From: Cognatundibacterium rivi
GTDB taxonomy: Bacteria; Pseudomonadota; Gammaproteobacteria; Burkholderiales; Burkholderiaceae_D
Length of the DNA stretch: 64,000 nt
Assembly (NCBI RefSeq): GCF_018139565.1
Contig: NZ_JAGSPK010000003.1
Coordinates: forward strand, 558,001 to 622,000
Direction: 5' to 3'
Shown: in pieces, positions 29,151 through 37,045 of the stretch
Numbering within the stretch: position 1 is the stretch's first letter
Layout: each line of letters opens with the position of its first letter
The notes under the pieces: model-generated
The model's database searches: none
What the model was told of the DNA's origin: nothing
Seen by the model: the letters and a program-made list of their open reading frames with translations, nothing else
Program-made: the position numbers and the translations under genes

Positions 29151-29168
29151 CGAACCATCCTTGGTTCG
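29151..29168. promoter_or_regulatory. Inverted repeat between rubA and the thiD-like gene
   Basis: Seven-bp arms CGAACCA (29151-29157) and TGGTTCG (29162-29168) with a four-base spacer, in the divergent promoter region and 30 bp before the GTG start on the right. It could be an operator for both genes or a hairpin in the right-hand leader. Confidence 0.4.
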
Positions 29169-29197
29169 TCAAGGTTGCCTATATTAATCTACCAAAC

Positions 29198-30016
29198 GTG
29201 CAAAACCAAATTTCTCCCATTATTCTTAGTTTTGGTGCTTCAGACCCGGTCGGAGCAACGGGACTGTTTGCGGATCTGGCATCATTTGCCGCAATGGGCT
29301 GCCACGGACTGCCAGTTGTGACCGCCATTCTTACTGGCGATACATCGCAAATTGATGGCATCCATCCATTAGACGCGGATCTGATTGACGAGCAAGCCAG
29401 AACCGTTCTGGAAGATATGCCCGTGCTCACGATTAAGGTCGGCCAGGTCGGTAGCGTGGATAACGTCACGACCATTGCCGAGATCGTCTCGGATTATCCG
29501 GAAATGCCCTTGATTCTGGATCCATTTAATACCGCAATCACAGATCACATTCCCGATGCAGAAGACCTGACCTTATCTATCCGGGAATTACTAATCCCAC
29601 AAGCGACGTTATTACTGATTTCAGCGGTGGAACTGTCACGCCTGGCAGAAACCTGGAAGGAAAATGCAGAACCGGAAGACTTAACGGCAGATGCGATGGC
29701 GTTAATTGATTCCGGTTGCGAATATGTTTTTGTCACCGGAACACCGTGCAACAGCGGAGAGGTCGCAAATACGCTGTTCAGCGAATCTGGTATCGTCAGA
29801 CGAGACGTCTGGCAACGCGTGCCTGGCTCTCATGCCGGAGCAGGGTCAACGCTCTCCGCTGCAATTACAGCCTTACTGGCAACGGGTCTTGAGATTCCAG
29901 AGGCGGTAATGGAAGCACAGGAATTTACCATGGCGGCCGTGAGCCACGCGCAGCAGTTAGGGATGGGGAAACTGATTCCTGACCGCTATTTCTGGGCGAG
30001 AGAACCTGAACACTGA
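29198..30016 (+). CDS. thiD: ThiD-like hydroxymethylpyrimidine (phosphate) kinase, divergent
   Basis: A 272-residue ribokinase-fold protein of the ThiD group, which phosphorylates the thiamine pyrimidine precursor. The opening LSFGASDPVGATGLFADLAS corresponds to the family's SDPSGGAGIQADL block but is altered. Near the C-terminus the usual HGTGCT motif, whose cysteine is catalytic in Salmonella ThiD, reads HAGAGST, so the cysteine is replaced by serine. The start is a GTG at 29198. hemL follows 76 bp downstream, the common Burkholderiales order. No TPP riboswitch was seen. The assignment to the family is sound; thiamine activity is uncertain. Confidence 0.78.
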   Translation: MQNQISPIILSFGASDPVGATGLFADLASFAAMGCHGLPVVTAILTGDTSQIDGIHPLDADLIDEQARTVLEDMPVLTIKVGQVGSVDNVTTIAEIVSDYPEMPLILDPFNTAITDHIPDAEDLTLSIRELLIPQATLLLISAVELSRLAETWKENAEPEDLTADAMALIDSGCEYVFVTGTPCNSGEVANTLFSESGIVRRDVWQRVPGSHAGAGSTLSAAITALLATGLEIPEAVMEAQEFTMAAVSHAQQLGMGKLIPDRYFWAREPEH

Positions 30017-30092
30017 ATACACACTGTCTGTACACGCTGTATAAACGCATCATCCAGCGGCAACACCATTCGAACCAATTATCCTTTCTATC

Positions 30093-31373
30093 ATGACGAA
30101 TAAAAACGAAATCCTGTTTGCACGTGCGCAAAAAACGACTCCCGGCGGCGTCAATTCTCCGGTCAGAGCTTTTCGCTCCGTCGGCGGTACGCCTCGCTTT
30201 ATCACCCGTGCTGAGGGCGCCTACTTCTGGGATGCAGAAGATCAGCGTTACATCGACTATATCGGCTCTTGGGGTCCCGCCATTGTCGGCCATGCACACC
30301 CTGATGTTGTGAAAGCCGTTCAGGAAGCTGCCGCCCGCGGATTGAGCTTTGGTGCGCCGACCGAAGGCGAAGTGTTGATGGCGGAAGAAATCTGCAACAT
30401 CGTTCCAGGCGTAGAGCAAATCCGCCTGGTATCGAGCGGAACTGAAGCGACGATGAGTGCGTTGCGCCTCGCCCGCGGAGCGACTAAACGCGACAAAATT
30501 ATTAAATTCGAGGGTTGCTACCACGGCCACGCCGACGCGTTGTTAGTGAAAGCTGGCAGCGGCTTGCTGACTTTCGGCAACCCGACATCGGCAGGTGTGC
30601 CGGAAGATTTCAGCAAACATACACTGGTGCTCGACTATAACAACAGTCAGCAACTGGAAGATGTATTCCAATCGATCGGGGATCAGATCGCCTGCATAAT
30701 TGTTGAGCCAGTTGCGGGCAATATGAATCTGATTCGTGCCACGCCAGAATTCCTGCAAACCATGCGCCGTCTTTGCACTAAGCATGGCAGCGTGCTGATT
30801 TTTGATGAAGTGATGTGCGGTTTCCGCGTCGGACTGCAAGGGGCTCAGGCCTTGTATGGAATACAGGCCGATCTGGTATGCATGGGTAAAGTCATCGGCG
30901 GTGGCTTGCCAGTGGCCGCATTTGGTGGACGTGCCGATCTCATGGCGCACATGGCACCGCTCGGCGGCGTCTATCAGGCGGGGACTTTATCAGGCAACCC
31001 GGTCGCCGTCGCGGCAGGCATGACAACATTAAAAATTATTCAGCAACCAGGTTTTTACGAGCAATTGACGGCACAAACCCGCAAACTCGCGGATGGCCTG
31101 ACTGCGGTAGGACAACAAGCAGGCTTTGATTTCTGTGCAGACGCGGTCGGTGGCATGTTTGGTCTGTATTTCGCGGCACAGATTCCCGATTCCTATGCCG
31201 CGATGATGGCGACGGACAAAGGTAAATTTAATCGTTTCTTCCATCTGATGCTCGATGCTGGCGTTTATCTCGCACCATCGGCTTTTGAAGCAGGCTTCGT
31301 TTCGATCGCGCATGACGATGCGATTATTGATACGACGATAGCAGCAGCCAAACAAGCATTCTCAACACTGTAA
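30093..31373 (+). CDS. hemL: Glutamate-1-semialdehyde 2,1-aminomutase
   Basis: PLP enzyme that converts glutamate-1-semialdehyde to 5-aminolevulinate in the C5 haem pathway. It has 426 residues, full length, with [12 protein letters not shown] at the N-terminus, [13 protein letters not shown], the PLP lysine at about residue 266 in [16 protein letters not shown], and GTLSGNPVA. The ATG at 30093 is the natural start. It is the second tetrapyrrole gene in the window with hemH, although they are 27 kb apart. An inverted repeat follows. Confidence 0.97.
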   Translation: MTNKNEILFARAQKTTPGGVNSPVRAFRSVGGTPRFITRAEGAYFWDAEDQRYIDYIGSWGPAIVGHAHPDVVKAVQEAAARGLSFGAPTEGEVLMAEEICNIVPGVEQIRLVSSGTEATMSALRLARGATKRDKIIKFEGCYHGHADALLVKAGSGLLTFGNPTSAGVPEDFSKHTLVLDYNNSQQLEDVFQSIGDQIACIIVEPVAGNMNLIRATPEFLQTMRRLCTKHGSVLIFDEVMCGFRVGLQGAQALYGIQADLVCMGKVIGGGLPVAAFGGRADLMAHMAPLGGVYQAGTLSGNPVAVAAGMTTLKIIQQPGFYEQLTAQTRKLADGLTAVGQQAGFDFCADAVGGMFGLYFAAQIPDSYAAMMATDKGKFNRFFHLMLDAGVYLAPSAFEAGFVSIAHDDAIIDTTIAAAKQAFSTL

Positions 31374-31380
31374 CTCCTAA

Positions 31381-31428
31381 TATTCACGCGGTTGCCAGAG
31401 CAAAAATAGCCTGTCAGCCGCGTGAATA
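31381..31428. terminator. Inverted repeat after hemL
   Basis: Eleven-bp arms TATTCACGCGG (31381-31391) and CCGCGTGAATA (31418-31428) between the convergent ends of hemL and the deaminase gene. There is no T run directly after it, so it is only a possible terminator. Confidence 0.5.
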
Positions 31429-31477
31429 CTCAGAGTCCTGTTTTACCCTTCCTTTTTTATGCGCTTTTTCCATCTCC

Positions 31478-32749
31478 TTACCGTCTGAAACTCACCCGTG
31501 TTTCTCTGCCAGACAAATGCAGGCTAGCCTCCTGTTTTGGGGTTTCACTGATGATCTGACCGCGCTTAATCACGTAGCGTCGCACCGGGCGCAAACGTAA
31601 TGCCTCAATACTGCTGGCAGCATCAAGAATAACGAAATCCGCAAAGCAGCCCGGCTGCAAACCATAGCCTTCCAGCCCCATGATTTTGGCGGGTGTTTTA
31701 GTCACGGCATCGAAACACTGTCGCATCGCCTGCTGCCCGGTCATTTGGGCAACATGCAAACCCATGCTCGCTACTTCCAGCATGTCACCCGACCCCAGGC
31801 TATACCAGGGATCCATTACGCAATCATGTCCGAAAGCCACGTCGATTCCCGCTGCCAGCATTTCTGGAACGCGTGTCATGCCACGACGTTTAGGGTAAGT
31901 ATCGTGACGGCCTTGCAAAGTAATGTTAATCAAGGGATTGGCAATGGCAGCAACCCCTGCTTCACGCATCAGCGGCAACAACTTACTGACGTAGTAGTTA
32001 TCCATCGAATGCATGGATGTCAGATGCGATCCCGTCACCCGATGATGCAAACCGAGACGCTGCGTATGAAAGGCCAGCGTTTCTATATGACGTGACAGAG
32101 GATCATCGGATTCATCGCAATGCATATCAACGCGCAAACCTTTTTCTGCAGCAAACTCACATAACAGACGCACTGATTCGGCACCTTCTGCCATCGTCCG
32201 TTCAAAATGCGGAATGCCGCCAACTACATCCACGCCCATCGCAATCGCGCGTTTCAGATTATCGAATGCTGTCGGACTGCGTAATAAGCCGTCCTGCGGA
32301 AATGCCACCAACTGCAAATCAATATACGGTGCCACCTGCCGCTTCACGTCCAGCAAAGCCTCTGCAGCCAGCAAACGGTCATCACAAATATCGACATGGG
32401 TACGTATTGCCAGCAAACCTTTGGCAATCGCCCAGTCGCAATAGTCGATCGCTCTGGCAACCAGTGCTTCCTGCGTCAGCATTGGTTTGAGTTCACCCCA
32501 TAGCGCGATTCCCTCCAACAGCGTTCCTGACTGATTCACGCGTGGCAAACCGTATGAAAGCACGGCATCCATATGGAAATGCGCGTCAACAAACGGTGTG
32601 CTGAGCAAATCCCCGTTCGCATCAATTTCAGGAATACTTATCTTCGGTAAGCGTTCCGCTATCACTTCTATCCTGCCCTGCCGCACGAGAATATCGACAC
32701 CGCTGCGGCCATCGGGCAAATGCGCATTACGGATCATCAGATCATGCAT
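31478..32749 (-). CDS. codA: Cytosine deaminase (CodA-type amidohydrolase)
   Basis: A 423-residue metal-dependent amidohydrolase that follows E. coli CodA along its length as I recall it: DAHFHMD (first metal histidines), IRTHVDICD, HCDESDDP (metal His and the proton-shuttle Glu), SHLTSMHS, NPLINITLQGRHDTYPKRRG and FGHDCVMDPWYSLG. The residue after the metal aspartate is Cys where E. coli CodA has the substrate-contacting Asp314, which could change substrate choice. Related enzymes act on isocytosine, isoguanine or other pyrimidines. No permease gene accompanies it. It is divergent from a LacI-type regulator, 87 bp away. Confidence 0.82.
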   Translation of the reverse strand: MHDLMIRNAHLPDGRSGVDILVRQGRIEVIAERLPKISIPEIDANGDLLSTPFVDAHFHMDAVLSYGLPRVNQSGTLLEGIALWGELKPMLTQEALVARAIDYCDWAIAKGLLAIRTHVDICDDRLLAAEALLDVKRQVAPYIDLQLVAFPQDGLLRSPTAFDNLKRAIAMGVDVVGGIPHFERTMAEGAESVRLLCEFAAEKGLRVDMHCDESDDPLSRHIETLAFHTQRLGLHHRVTGSHLTSMHSMDNYYVSKLLPLMREAGVAAIANPLINITLQGRHDTYPKRRGMTRVPEMLAAGIDVAFGHDCVMDPWYSLGSGDMLEVASMGLHVAQMTGQQAMRQCFDAVTKTPAKIMGLEGYGLQPGCFADFVILDAASSIEALRLRPVRRYVIKRGQIISETPKQEASLHLSGRETRVSFRR

Positions 32750-32836
32750 GTGAAATCCTTTCTGGATGTTTGCAAAAATTTTAACCGCTAGCGATATCCT
32801 GCGTCATAATCTCATCATCGAAAAGCAGGAATTTTT

Positions 32837-33841
32837 ATGGCAACAATGAAGCAGGTCGCGGAAAAAGCGCGCGTATCAACGACTACCGTTTCGCATGTGA
32901 TCAATAATACCCGGGTTGTCAGCGATGATGCCCGTGAGCGTGTTCTCTCTGTCATCAAGGAATTACGCTACATTCCCAGCGCCGTTGCACGCAGTTTAAA
33001 AAATGACCGGACCCATACCCTCGGTATGATGATTCCTAATAATTCGAATCCGTATTTCGCCGAAGTAATCCAGGGCATAGAAGATGCGTCATTCAAACTC
33101 GGCTATAACATTATTTTGTGTAATTCTGATGATGATCCGAAAAAGCAGGCTGCGTATATCCGGGTACTGATGGAAAAACGGATTGACGGTCTGATTCTGG
33201 TGCCATCAGGATCTGACGAAGAATTAACAAAATTGCTGGCCGATGAAGGCATCCCGAAAGTGCTGGTTGACCGTGAAGTGGCAGGCGTTGCGGCAGATTT
33301 AATTGAAGCCGATCACGTACAGGGCGGCTATGATGCGACCCGCTATCTGATAGGGTTAGGACATCGCCGGATCGCCTGTGTTGCCGGACCAGACACGCTG
33401 CTACCGAGCGGTGGTCGGGTCACCGGTTATTTACGCGCGTTAGCCGAAGCAAAGCTGGAATTCCGTACGGAATATCTGATCCATAGTGACTTTACCAGCC
33501 AGGGCGGATTTAATGCATTTAAACAGTTACTGGCCTTACCTGAAAAACCAACGGCGATTTTTGTCAGCAATGATCTGATGGCGATCGGTGGCATCTGCGC
33601 AGCAAATGAAGCTGGCGTAAAAATACCGCAACAGCTCTCCGTCATCGGTTACGACGATATTGCACTGGCCTCATTCAGCACGCCACCATTGACGACCATC
33701 GCACAACCTAAACACGATATAGGGCAACTCACTGCGCAAGTTCTCGTGGCCAGAATTACGAATCCAGCCCTTCCGTTACGACGTGAAATGCTGAGGTCTC
33801 AGCTGATCGTCCGTCAATCGACAGCAAAACCGGAAAACTAA
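32837..33841 (+). CDS. LacI family transcriptional regulator
   Basis: A 334-residue repressor-type protein. The N-terminal helix-turn-helix MKQVAEKARVSTTTVSHVIN is followed by the hinge helix (AVARSLKNDRT) and a periplasmic-binding-protein-like effector domain (MIPNNSNPYFAEVIQGIE; GYDDIALASFSTPPLTTI). It resembles the RbsR/PurR branch, which binds sugars or purines. The divergent cytosine deaminase is the likely target. The 87-bp shared promoter contains the 8-bp palindrome CGCTAGCG at 32786-32793, a weak operator candidate. The ATG at 32837 is preceded by cagga at a suitable distance. Confidence 0.92.
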   Translation: MATMKQVAEKARVSTTTVSHVINNTRVVSDDARERVLSVIKELRYIPSAVARSLKNDRTHTLGMMIPNNSNPYFAEVIQGIEDASFKLGYNIILCNSDDDPKKQAAYIRVLMEKRIDGLILVPSGSDEELTKLLADEGIPKVLVDREVAGVAADLIEADHVQGGYDATRYLIGLGHRRIACVAGPDTLLPSGGRVTGYLRALAEAKLEFRTEYLIHSDFTSQGGFNAFKQLLALPEKPTAIFVSNDLMAIGGICAANEAGVKIPQQLSVIGYDDIALASFSTPPLTTIAQPKHDIGQLTAQVLVARITNPALPLRREMLRSQLIVRQSTAKPEN

Positions 33842-33852
33842 GATTTCCGGTT
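33828..33852. terminator. Hairpin shared by the lacI-type gene and yggT 3' ends
   Basis: Arms AACCGGAAA (33828-33836) and TTTCCGGTT (33844-33852) with a seven-base loop span the stop codon of the regulator and the last bases of the convergent yggT gene. This is a very compact two-way 3' end; there is no T run. Confidence 0.5.
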
Positions 33853-34399
33853 ACAGCATCAGCAAGCGTGGCATCAACTCATTGAGCACCCGGCTCAATA
33901 TTTGCAATAAGATTAACACCAGCAACGGAGAGAAGTCCAGGCCTCCCAGCGAAGGTAATACCTTGCGGAACGGTGACAGCAAGGGCTCATTCAATGCACG
34001 GATAAAGGGTGCCAGTGGCGCATGTGGATTCACCCAGCTGAAAATTGCTTCAAGCACCAGCAGAGCCATCAAACCATACAGTACCCACTGCAACACGCGA
34101 AATACTGCAAGCAGCAAAATTGTGCTGAATGAGACTTCAGATAACAACCAGAAATCCAATACCATCGACAACAACGCAGTCAGAAAAACGCCGACCATCG
34201 TTGCCCAATCGTAGCCACGAAATCCCGGCACGACACGTCGTATCGGATGTACCAACCAATCTGTGATTTGAAAAATCGCCTGTGCCAAACCAGCAGGAGG
34301 ACGGACGCGTTGTACTTGCATCCAGAAACGTAACAGCAAGAATCCGGCAAAAAAGCCAGTCACGATATCGATGACGAAGGTAAAAATTCCATGCAGCAC
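33851..34399 (-). CDS. YggT family membrane protein
   Basis: A 182-residue integral membrane protein with two YGGT repeats. The first is FVIDIVTGFFAGFLLLRFWMQ with AIFQITDWLVHPIRRVVPG; the second is VLQWVLYGLMALLVLEAIFS with ALNEPLLSPFRKVLP. About four membrane helices are expected. The family is of unknown biochemical role; E. coli and plant members are linked to osmotic shock resistance and to cytochrome or division functions. It ends against the lacI-type gene. Its upstream neighbour on the same strand is the histone-like gene, separated by a terminator. Confidence 0.9.
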   Translation of the reverse strand: MLHGIFTFVIDIVTGFFAGFLLLRFWMQVQRVRPPAGLAQAIFQITDWLVHPIRRVVPGFRGYDWATMVGVFLTALLSMVLDFWLLSEVSFSTILLLAVFRVLQWVLYGLMALLVLEAIFSWVNPHAPLAPFIRALNEPLLSPFRKVLPSLGGLDFSPLLVLILLQILSRVLNELMPRLLML

Positions 34400-34410
34400 A
34401 AGTTATCCTC

Positions 34411-34447
34411 AAAAAAAACCCACCAGGTGAATCATCACATAGTGGGT
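34411..34447 (-). terminator. Rho-independent terminator of the histone-like gene
   Basis: Read on the minus strand, ACCCAC (34442-34447) and a second inner pairing GTGA/TTCAC lead to GTGGGT followed by a run of eight T (complement of the A run at 34411-34418). It lies 40 bp after the stop of the histone-like gene and just before yggT. Confidence 0.8.
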
Positions 34448-34487
34448 ATTGTGCCTGAATAAGGTCAGGCAACCAAGTAGCGTAAAA

Positions 34488-35303
34488 TTACGCTGGACGA
34501 TTGCCAGTCGGGAATGGCCACGCAGCATTCGGGCTGACGACTGTTTTTGCATCAGGAGTCGCTGGCTTCGCTGGTGCAGCTTTTTTCGCCGCTACTTTTT
34601 TTGCAGCTGGTTTAGCGGCTGGTTTAGCCGCTGCTTTTGCTGCTGGCTTCGCTGCTACTTTTTTCGCTGCTGGCTTCGCTGCCGCTTTAGCGACGGCTTT
34701 CTTCGCTGCTGGTTTGGCCGCTGCTTTTGCTGCTGGTTTCGCTGCTACTTTTTTCGCTGCTGGCTTCGCTGCCACTTTAGCGACGGCTTTCTTCGCTGCT
34801 GGTTTGGCCGCTGCTTTTGCTGCTGGTTTCGCTGCTACTTTTTTCGCTGCTGGCTTCGCTGCCGCTTTAGCGACGACTTTTTTCACTGCTGGTTTGGCCG
34901 CTGCTTTTGCTGCTGGTTTCGCTGCTACTTTTTTCGCTGCTGGCTTTGCTGCCACTTTAGCGACGGCTTTCTTCGCTACTGGTTTGGCCGCTGCTTTTGC
35001 TGCTGGTTTCGCTGCTACTTTTTTCGCTGCTGGCTTCGCTGCCACTTTAGCGACGGCTTTCTTCGCTGCTGGTTTGGCCGCTGCTTTTGCTGCTGGCTTC
35101 GCTGCTACTTTTTTCGCTGCTGGCTTCGCTGCCGCTTTAGCAACGACTTTTTTCGCTGCTGGTTTAGCCGCTGCTTTTGCTGCTGGCTTTGCAGCTGCTT
35201 TTACTGCCGGTTTAGCTGCTACTTTTTTTGCGACAGCTTTTTTAGCAGTCGTCTTTTTCGCAGCGGCGGAATCGCCCGCTGCCGTTTTTGGTGCTGTTGC
35301 CAT
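34488..35303 (-). CDS. Lysine/alanine-rich histone H1-like protein
   Basis: A 271-residue, extremely basic protein built almost wholly from Lys, Ala, Pro and Val, like eukaryotic H1 tails and Pseudomonas AlgP. It would bind DNA non-specifically and compact the nucleoid. A 30-residue unit beginning KPAAKKVAAKPAAKAAAKPA recurs about six times, reflecting a 90-bp DNA repeat. The non-repetitive C-terminus ends PNAAWPFPTGNRPA. The start has a good ribosome-binding site (cgaaggagaaacaaaATG). Repeat number is expected to vary between strains. Antisense open frames across it are by-products of the repeat. Confidence 0.85.
   Translation of the reverse strand: MATAPKTAAGDSAAAKKTTAKKAVAKKVAAKPAVKAAAKPAAKAAAKPAAKKVVAKAAAKPAAKKVAAKPAAKAAAKPAAKKAVAKVAAKPAAKKVAAKPAAKAAAKPVAKKAVAKVAAKPAAKKVAAKPAAKAAAKPAVKKVVAKAAAKPAAKKVAAKPAAKAAAKPAAKKAVAKVAAKPAAKKVAAKPAAKAAAKPAAKKAVAKAAAKPAAKKVAAKPAAKAAAKPAAKPAAKKVAAKKAAPAKPATPDAKTVVSPNAAWPFPTGNRPA
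34621..35160. repeat. Six tandem 90-bp repeats inside the histone-like gene
   Basis: Near-identical 90-bp units start at 34621, 34711, 34801, 34891, 34981 and 35071; a seventh, degenerate unit begins at 35161. Differences are mostly single bases (for example gctgcc to gctgct, acgg to acga). Since 90 is a multiple of three, gain or loss of a unit keeps the frame. Confidence 0.9.
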
Positions 35304-35347
35304 TTTGTTTCTCCTTCGATAGAGATGGAAAAAATCGGATAAAAATT

Positions 35348-35408
35348 AAATCCGCTCTATCCTTTCAAGCGGATTATTCATGGGCACAAACATAAACGAT
35401 GTTTGTGC
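35348..35408 (-). promoter_or_regulatory. Two stacked hairpins in the leader of the histone-like gene
   Basis: Minus-strand order: hairpin with arms GCACAAACA and TGTTTGTGC (35384-35408, 9 bp, loop 7), then hairpin with arms AATCCGCT and AGCGGATT (35349-35375, 8 bp, loop 11) followed by TTAATTTTTATC. The second looks like an attenuator 45 bp before the start codon. The rest of the 424-bp gap up to nrdB contains only an inverted repeat TGATCGT/ACGATCA (35484-35505) and the nrdB terminator; no gene is seen in it. Confidence 0.5.
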
Positions 35409-35568
35409 TAATGAATTCGGCATCGGCTGAACTGCTGCATGCCCTCAATGATGCAGCACTTCAGCCATAAAATTTTCGCTCTGTGATCGTCGTCTGAAAC
35501 GATCAATCTGCAACGCCCGCGTTCCCTGCGTACGTCAATAATAGTTACAGAACTCAAGGCACAAAGCC

Positions 35569-35604
35569 AAAAACCGCAATACCCGATTTCGCCAGGTATT
35601 GCGG
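35569..35604 (-). terminator. Rho-independent terminator of nrdAB
   Basis: Read leftward: CCGCAATACC, an 11-base loop, GGTATTGCGG, then TTTTTGG. The arms are perfect (35574-35583 and 35595-35604). It lies about 125 bp after the nrdB stop. Confidence 0.85.
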
Positions 35605-35727
35605 CACTAACAGTACAAGCAATTTAATCTGTGACTGTCCATTCAGTTTGGTGAGGCCTCTCGAGTTTTACATCTCGTGCAAACCTTGAGCATTCCTTTT
35701 CAGGAGACCGGGGCGCTTATTCAGCTG

Positions 35728-36897
35728 CTACTCCCAATTGAGGGCTCCACCGGTTTGATACTCAATCACGCGCGTTTCAAAAAAGTTGCGCTCTTTTTTC
35801 AGGTCTATCATTTCGCTCATCCACGGGAAAGGATTTTCTTCCTGAGGGAACAAAACATCAAGACCAATTTGTTGTGCTCTGCGATTTGCGATGAAGCGTA
35901 AATATCCTTTGAACATCGGCGCATTTAATCCAAGCACTCCACGCGGCATTGTATCCTCTGCGTAGCGATATTCCAACTCCACCGCGCGCAAAAACAACGA
36001 TTTAATTTCATCTCTGAATTCCGCCGTCCACAAATGCGGATTTTCCATCTTAATCGTATTAATCAGATCAATCCCGAAATTGCAGTGCATCGATTCGTCA
36101 CGCAAAATGTATTGATACTGTTCCGCCGCACCCATCATTTTATTCTGACGACCAAGCGCCAGAATCTGCGTAAATCCAACGTAGAAGAACAGTCCTTCCA
36201 TCAGACACGCAAAGACAATCAGCGAACGCAGCAAAGTCTGATCCGCTTCGGTCGTGCCAGTTTTAAATTCAGGATTCGTCAACACATCGATGAATGGAAT
36301 CAGAAACTGATCTTTATCACGGATCGATTCGATTTCGTTATAAGCGTTAAAAATTTCGCCTTCATCCAAACCCAGTGATTCAACAATATATTGATACGCA
36401 TGAGTATGAATCGCTTCTTCAAATGCCTGACGCAACAGATACTGACGGCATTCCGGCGCGGTGATGTGACGATAAGTACCCAGCACAATATTGTTTGCCG
36501 CCAGAGAATCTGCCGTCACGAAGAACCCGAGATTACGTGTCACCAAGCGACGTTCATCGTCAGTCAGACCATTTGGATTTTTCCACAATTCAATATCGCG
36601 CTGCATATTGATTTCTTGCGGCATCCAGTGATTCGCGCAACCAGCCAGATATTTATCCCATGCCCACTTGTACTTGAATGGTACCAGCTGGTTAACGTCT
36701 GTCTGTCCATTAATAATCCGTTTGTCGGCAGCATTCACACGACGCGCAATATCTTCTGCGCTCGCAGATTCGGTCTTTTTGACCAACGCTGGATTCAGCG
36801 CAACTTCCTGCAATTGCAAACCAGCTTGTGCATCACTACCTGTTGGCCGCACAGTTGATGGCGCTGCTGGTGTGGCTTCATCGTCCCAAGATAACAT
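35728..36897 (-). CDS. nrdB: Class Ia ribonucleotide reductase, small subunit
   Basis: Holds the di-iron/tyrosyl radical that starts ribonucleotide reduction. In this 389-residue protein the first metal aspartate is Asp130 ([10 protein letters not shown]). The motif EAIHTHAY gives Glu161, His164 and the radical tyrosine Tyr168, spaced exactly as E. coli Glu115, His118 and Tyr122, so this is a radical-Tyr (class Ia) enzyme. The N-terminal 60 residues are variable and rich in Ala/Thr. It follows nrdA by 148 bp on the same strand. Confidence 0.96.
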   Translation of the reverse strand: MLSWDDEATPAAPSTVRPTGSDAQAGLQLQEVALNPALVKKTESASAEDIARRVNAADKRIINGQTDVNQLVPFKYKWAWDKYLAGCANHWMPQEINMQRDIELWKNPNGLTDDERRLVTRNLGFFVTADSLAANNIVLGTYRHITAPECRQYLLRQAFEEAIHTHAYQYIVESLGLDEGEIFNAYNEIESIRDKDQFLIPFIDVLTNPEFKTGTTEADQTLLRSLIVFACLMEGLFFYVGFTQILALGRQNKMMGAAEQYQYILRDESMHCNFGIDLINTIKMENPHLWTAEFRDEIKSLFLRAVELEYRYAEDTMPRGVLGLNAPMFKGYLRFIANRRAQQIGLDVLFPQEENPFPWMSEMIDLKKERNFFETRVIEYQTGGALNWE

Positions 36898-37045
36898 TTT
36901 TATTCCTTACAAGATGACACTTTATCTTTGCGCATAAGCAAAAATGTGCCGGACATTGCGAACGATGGATAGCTCACATCGTTCGCTGAAAGTTCAATTG
37001 ATTAGTTCTTTATTTATGTCAGTTACTGCCTGAACACCGACCGCA

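Noticed and set aside
29070-29197. TPP riboswitch before the thiD-like gene
   Set aside because: The gap is only about 130 bp and shows none of the conserved THI-box sequence.
31424-31435. AATACTCAGAGT after hemL as another copy of the dispersed palindrome
   Set aside because: The centre is a single base and it overlaps the arm of a different inverted repeat; similarity too short.
32786-32793. CGCTAGCG as the operator of the LacI-type regulator
   Set aside because: Only 8 bp of symmetry with no extended match to known LacI-family operators; kept as a remark in the regulator entry.
34621-35160. Tandem repeats considered as a CRISPR array
   Set aside because: Units are contiguous 90-bp coding repeats without unique spacers, and no cas genes are present.
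34449-35342. Long Cys/Phe/Arg-rich and Ala/Phe-rich open frames (273-297 codons) on the plus strand across the histone-like gene
   Set aside because: They are the antisense readings of a 90-bp repeat that lacks stop codons in several frames; composition is absurd for a protein and there is no ribosome-binding site.
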